DNA of 14,428 bases, taken from Chloromonas sp. AAM2. Taxonomy: Eukaryota; Chlorophyta; Chlorophyceae; Chlamydomonadales; Chlamydomonadaceae. A model generated the notes under the pieces. It did no database searches. It was not told the origin of the DNA and was given only the letters and a program-made list of their open reading frames with translations. Where the stretch lies: positions 1 through 14,428 of the forward strand of contig QAXH01002089.1 in NCBI GenBank assembly GCA_004335635.1, in the 5' to 3' direction. Positions 13,861 through 14,428 of the stretch are shown piece after piece (within the stretch, counting starts at the first letter, position 1; each line of letters starts with the position of its first letter). A program made the translations under genes and the position numbers.

Positions 13861-14428
13861 CTGCACCCCACGTCAGAACGCAGAGTGATTCAATAGACGC
13901 ATGCAGCATACTGCACTGCCTGACATTGCTGCATCAATGCACCCACCTGCCATCCTCAAAGCAAAGCGTCTTGCCCTGCACATACGGGATGGCACAGTGC
14001 GCCACAATCTCATGTGCAGCCTGCACGCTGGTGTCCCGATCGCAGGTGCGCTCGGTCGCACGTTCGAGCGCACGCACAGCATACGGATGGGATGTGACCA
14101 AACCAGCTGCATAATAGTGCTCTACTGCCCACGCCAGCCTGCAAAGCTTCTTGGCCACTCCTCGCTGGCGGTAATCTGAATGCACCACCAGCTGTGTGAT
14201 CCATGACACCTTGCCCTGTGCATCAACGTGCACACAGACAACGTGTCATCATCCAGATGTGCACATATGTCATCATCCTCCCTCCATGCAATGCTGCATA
14301 CAACCCACCTTTCCAGGAATGTCATAGCGGTAAACACAGGCGTGGCCCACCACCAGCTCAGCTGCTTCCTCCAGGACGGTAGCCCTGATTAGGGAACACC
14401 GCTGCTCATCAAACAGGTGTTCAGTCCG
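13683..14428 (-). CDS. GNAT-family N-acetyltransferase, last three exons (5' end beyond window)
   Basis: The exons 14428-14309, 14215-13947 and 13860-13683 give 188 visible residues ending in LPHSK and a TAG stop. The intron phases are 0 and 2. Motif A of the GNAT fold is clear: a beta strand (WITQLVV, visible residues 45-51) is followed by YRQRGVAKKL, containing the R-x-x-G-x-A acetyl-CoA pyrophosphate loop (56-61). Downstream, GLVTSHPYAVRALERA (78-93) matches the Ser-His-Pro region of an uncharacterised GNAT family that I recall from fungi and algae. The enzyme should transfer acetyl from acetyl-CoA to an amine; the substrate is unknown. There is no targeting signal in the visible part. Confidence 0.85.
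13947..14215 (-). CDS. GNAT gene exon with acetyl-CoA-binding motif (89 aa plus split codon)
   Basis: The acceptor is GATGCACAG|GGC and the donor is GGCAG|GTGGGT (phase 2). It carries the core of the domain: the strand WITQLVV, the loop RQRGVA, and the helix KKLCRLAWAV. These are followed by the family-typical SHPYAVRAL and a helix with many Arg and Glu. If the acceptor were ignored, the frame would extend a few codons upstream (VHVDAQ), which would also suit a GNAT strand, so the 5' edge has some doubt. Confidence 0.8.
14309..14428 (-). CDS. GNAT gene exon, partial at window edge (40 aa)
   Basis: The frame is open from the window edge to the donor AAG|GTGGGT. It includes LEEAAELVVGHACVYRYD, probably the early helix and strand of the GNAT fold, and ends IPGK. 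The other frames at the end of this exon run into a stop soon after the donor, which supports the splice. The gene continues to the right of the window. Confidence 0.75.

Noticed and set aside
1..14428. CRISPR array, bacterial operon, prophage or integron
   Set aside because: There are no spaced direct repeats of CRISPR type, no ribosome binding sites and no phage or recombinase genes. The spliced genes show eukaryotic DNA.

Overview
The window looks like nuclear DNA of a green alga, most likely a chlorophyte. It has many short GT-AG introns of roughly 190-450 bases, GC-rich alanine-heavy exons, GT and CAA microsatellites, and no operon-like layout. A run of five perfect TTAGGG units inside one intron is compatible with the part of Chlamydomonadales that uses the TTAGGG-type telomere repeat, but this is a hint and not an identification. 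Two split genes can be supported, both on the minus strand. All exon models were read by eye from frame, coiled-coil character and splice signals.

Bases 1-9634 hold one large minus-strand gene that runs off the left edge. I reconstruct 24 exons encoding about 1,095 visible residues. From about residue 86 onward the protein is almost continuous alanine/glutamate/glutamine/lysine/arginine-rich coiled coil, broken by a short glycine/lysine/arginine-rich linker (exon 7154-7339) and ending in the window with an alanine run followed by a basic, glycine-rich stretch. From exon 8771-8863 leftward every intron is phase 0 except one. Every phase-0 exon with a visible donor ends in Gln, Glu or Lys. Two adjacent exons of 132 bases each encode four 11-residue (hendecad) repeats. 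The first three exons (9141-9634) are not coiled coil and are less certain. The protein is probably structural or scaffolding; I do not recognise an orthologue.

Bases 9635-13682 are about 4 kb without a convincing gene. They hold a degenerate repeat family of about 153 bases, a short inverted repeat around a G-rich purine tract, an 800-base segment almost devoid of A on the plus strand, and 14-base TACATGTA-containing tandem repeats inside a duplicated segment. Several moderately long ORFs occur here. The longest (12642-13664, minus) is explained largely by the base skew.

Bases 13683-14428 hold the last three exons of a minus-strand GNAT-fold N-acetyltransferase gene whose 5' end lies beyond the right edge. 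It has the acetyl-CoA-binding R-Q-R-G-V-A motif and resembles an uncharacterised GNAT family of fungi and algae. Nothing ties the two genes together functionally.
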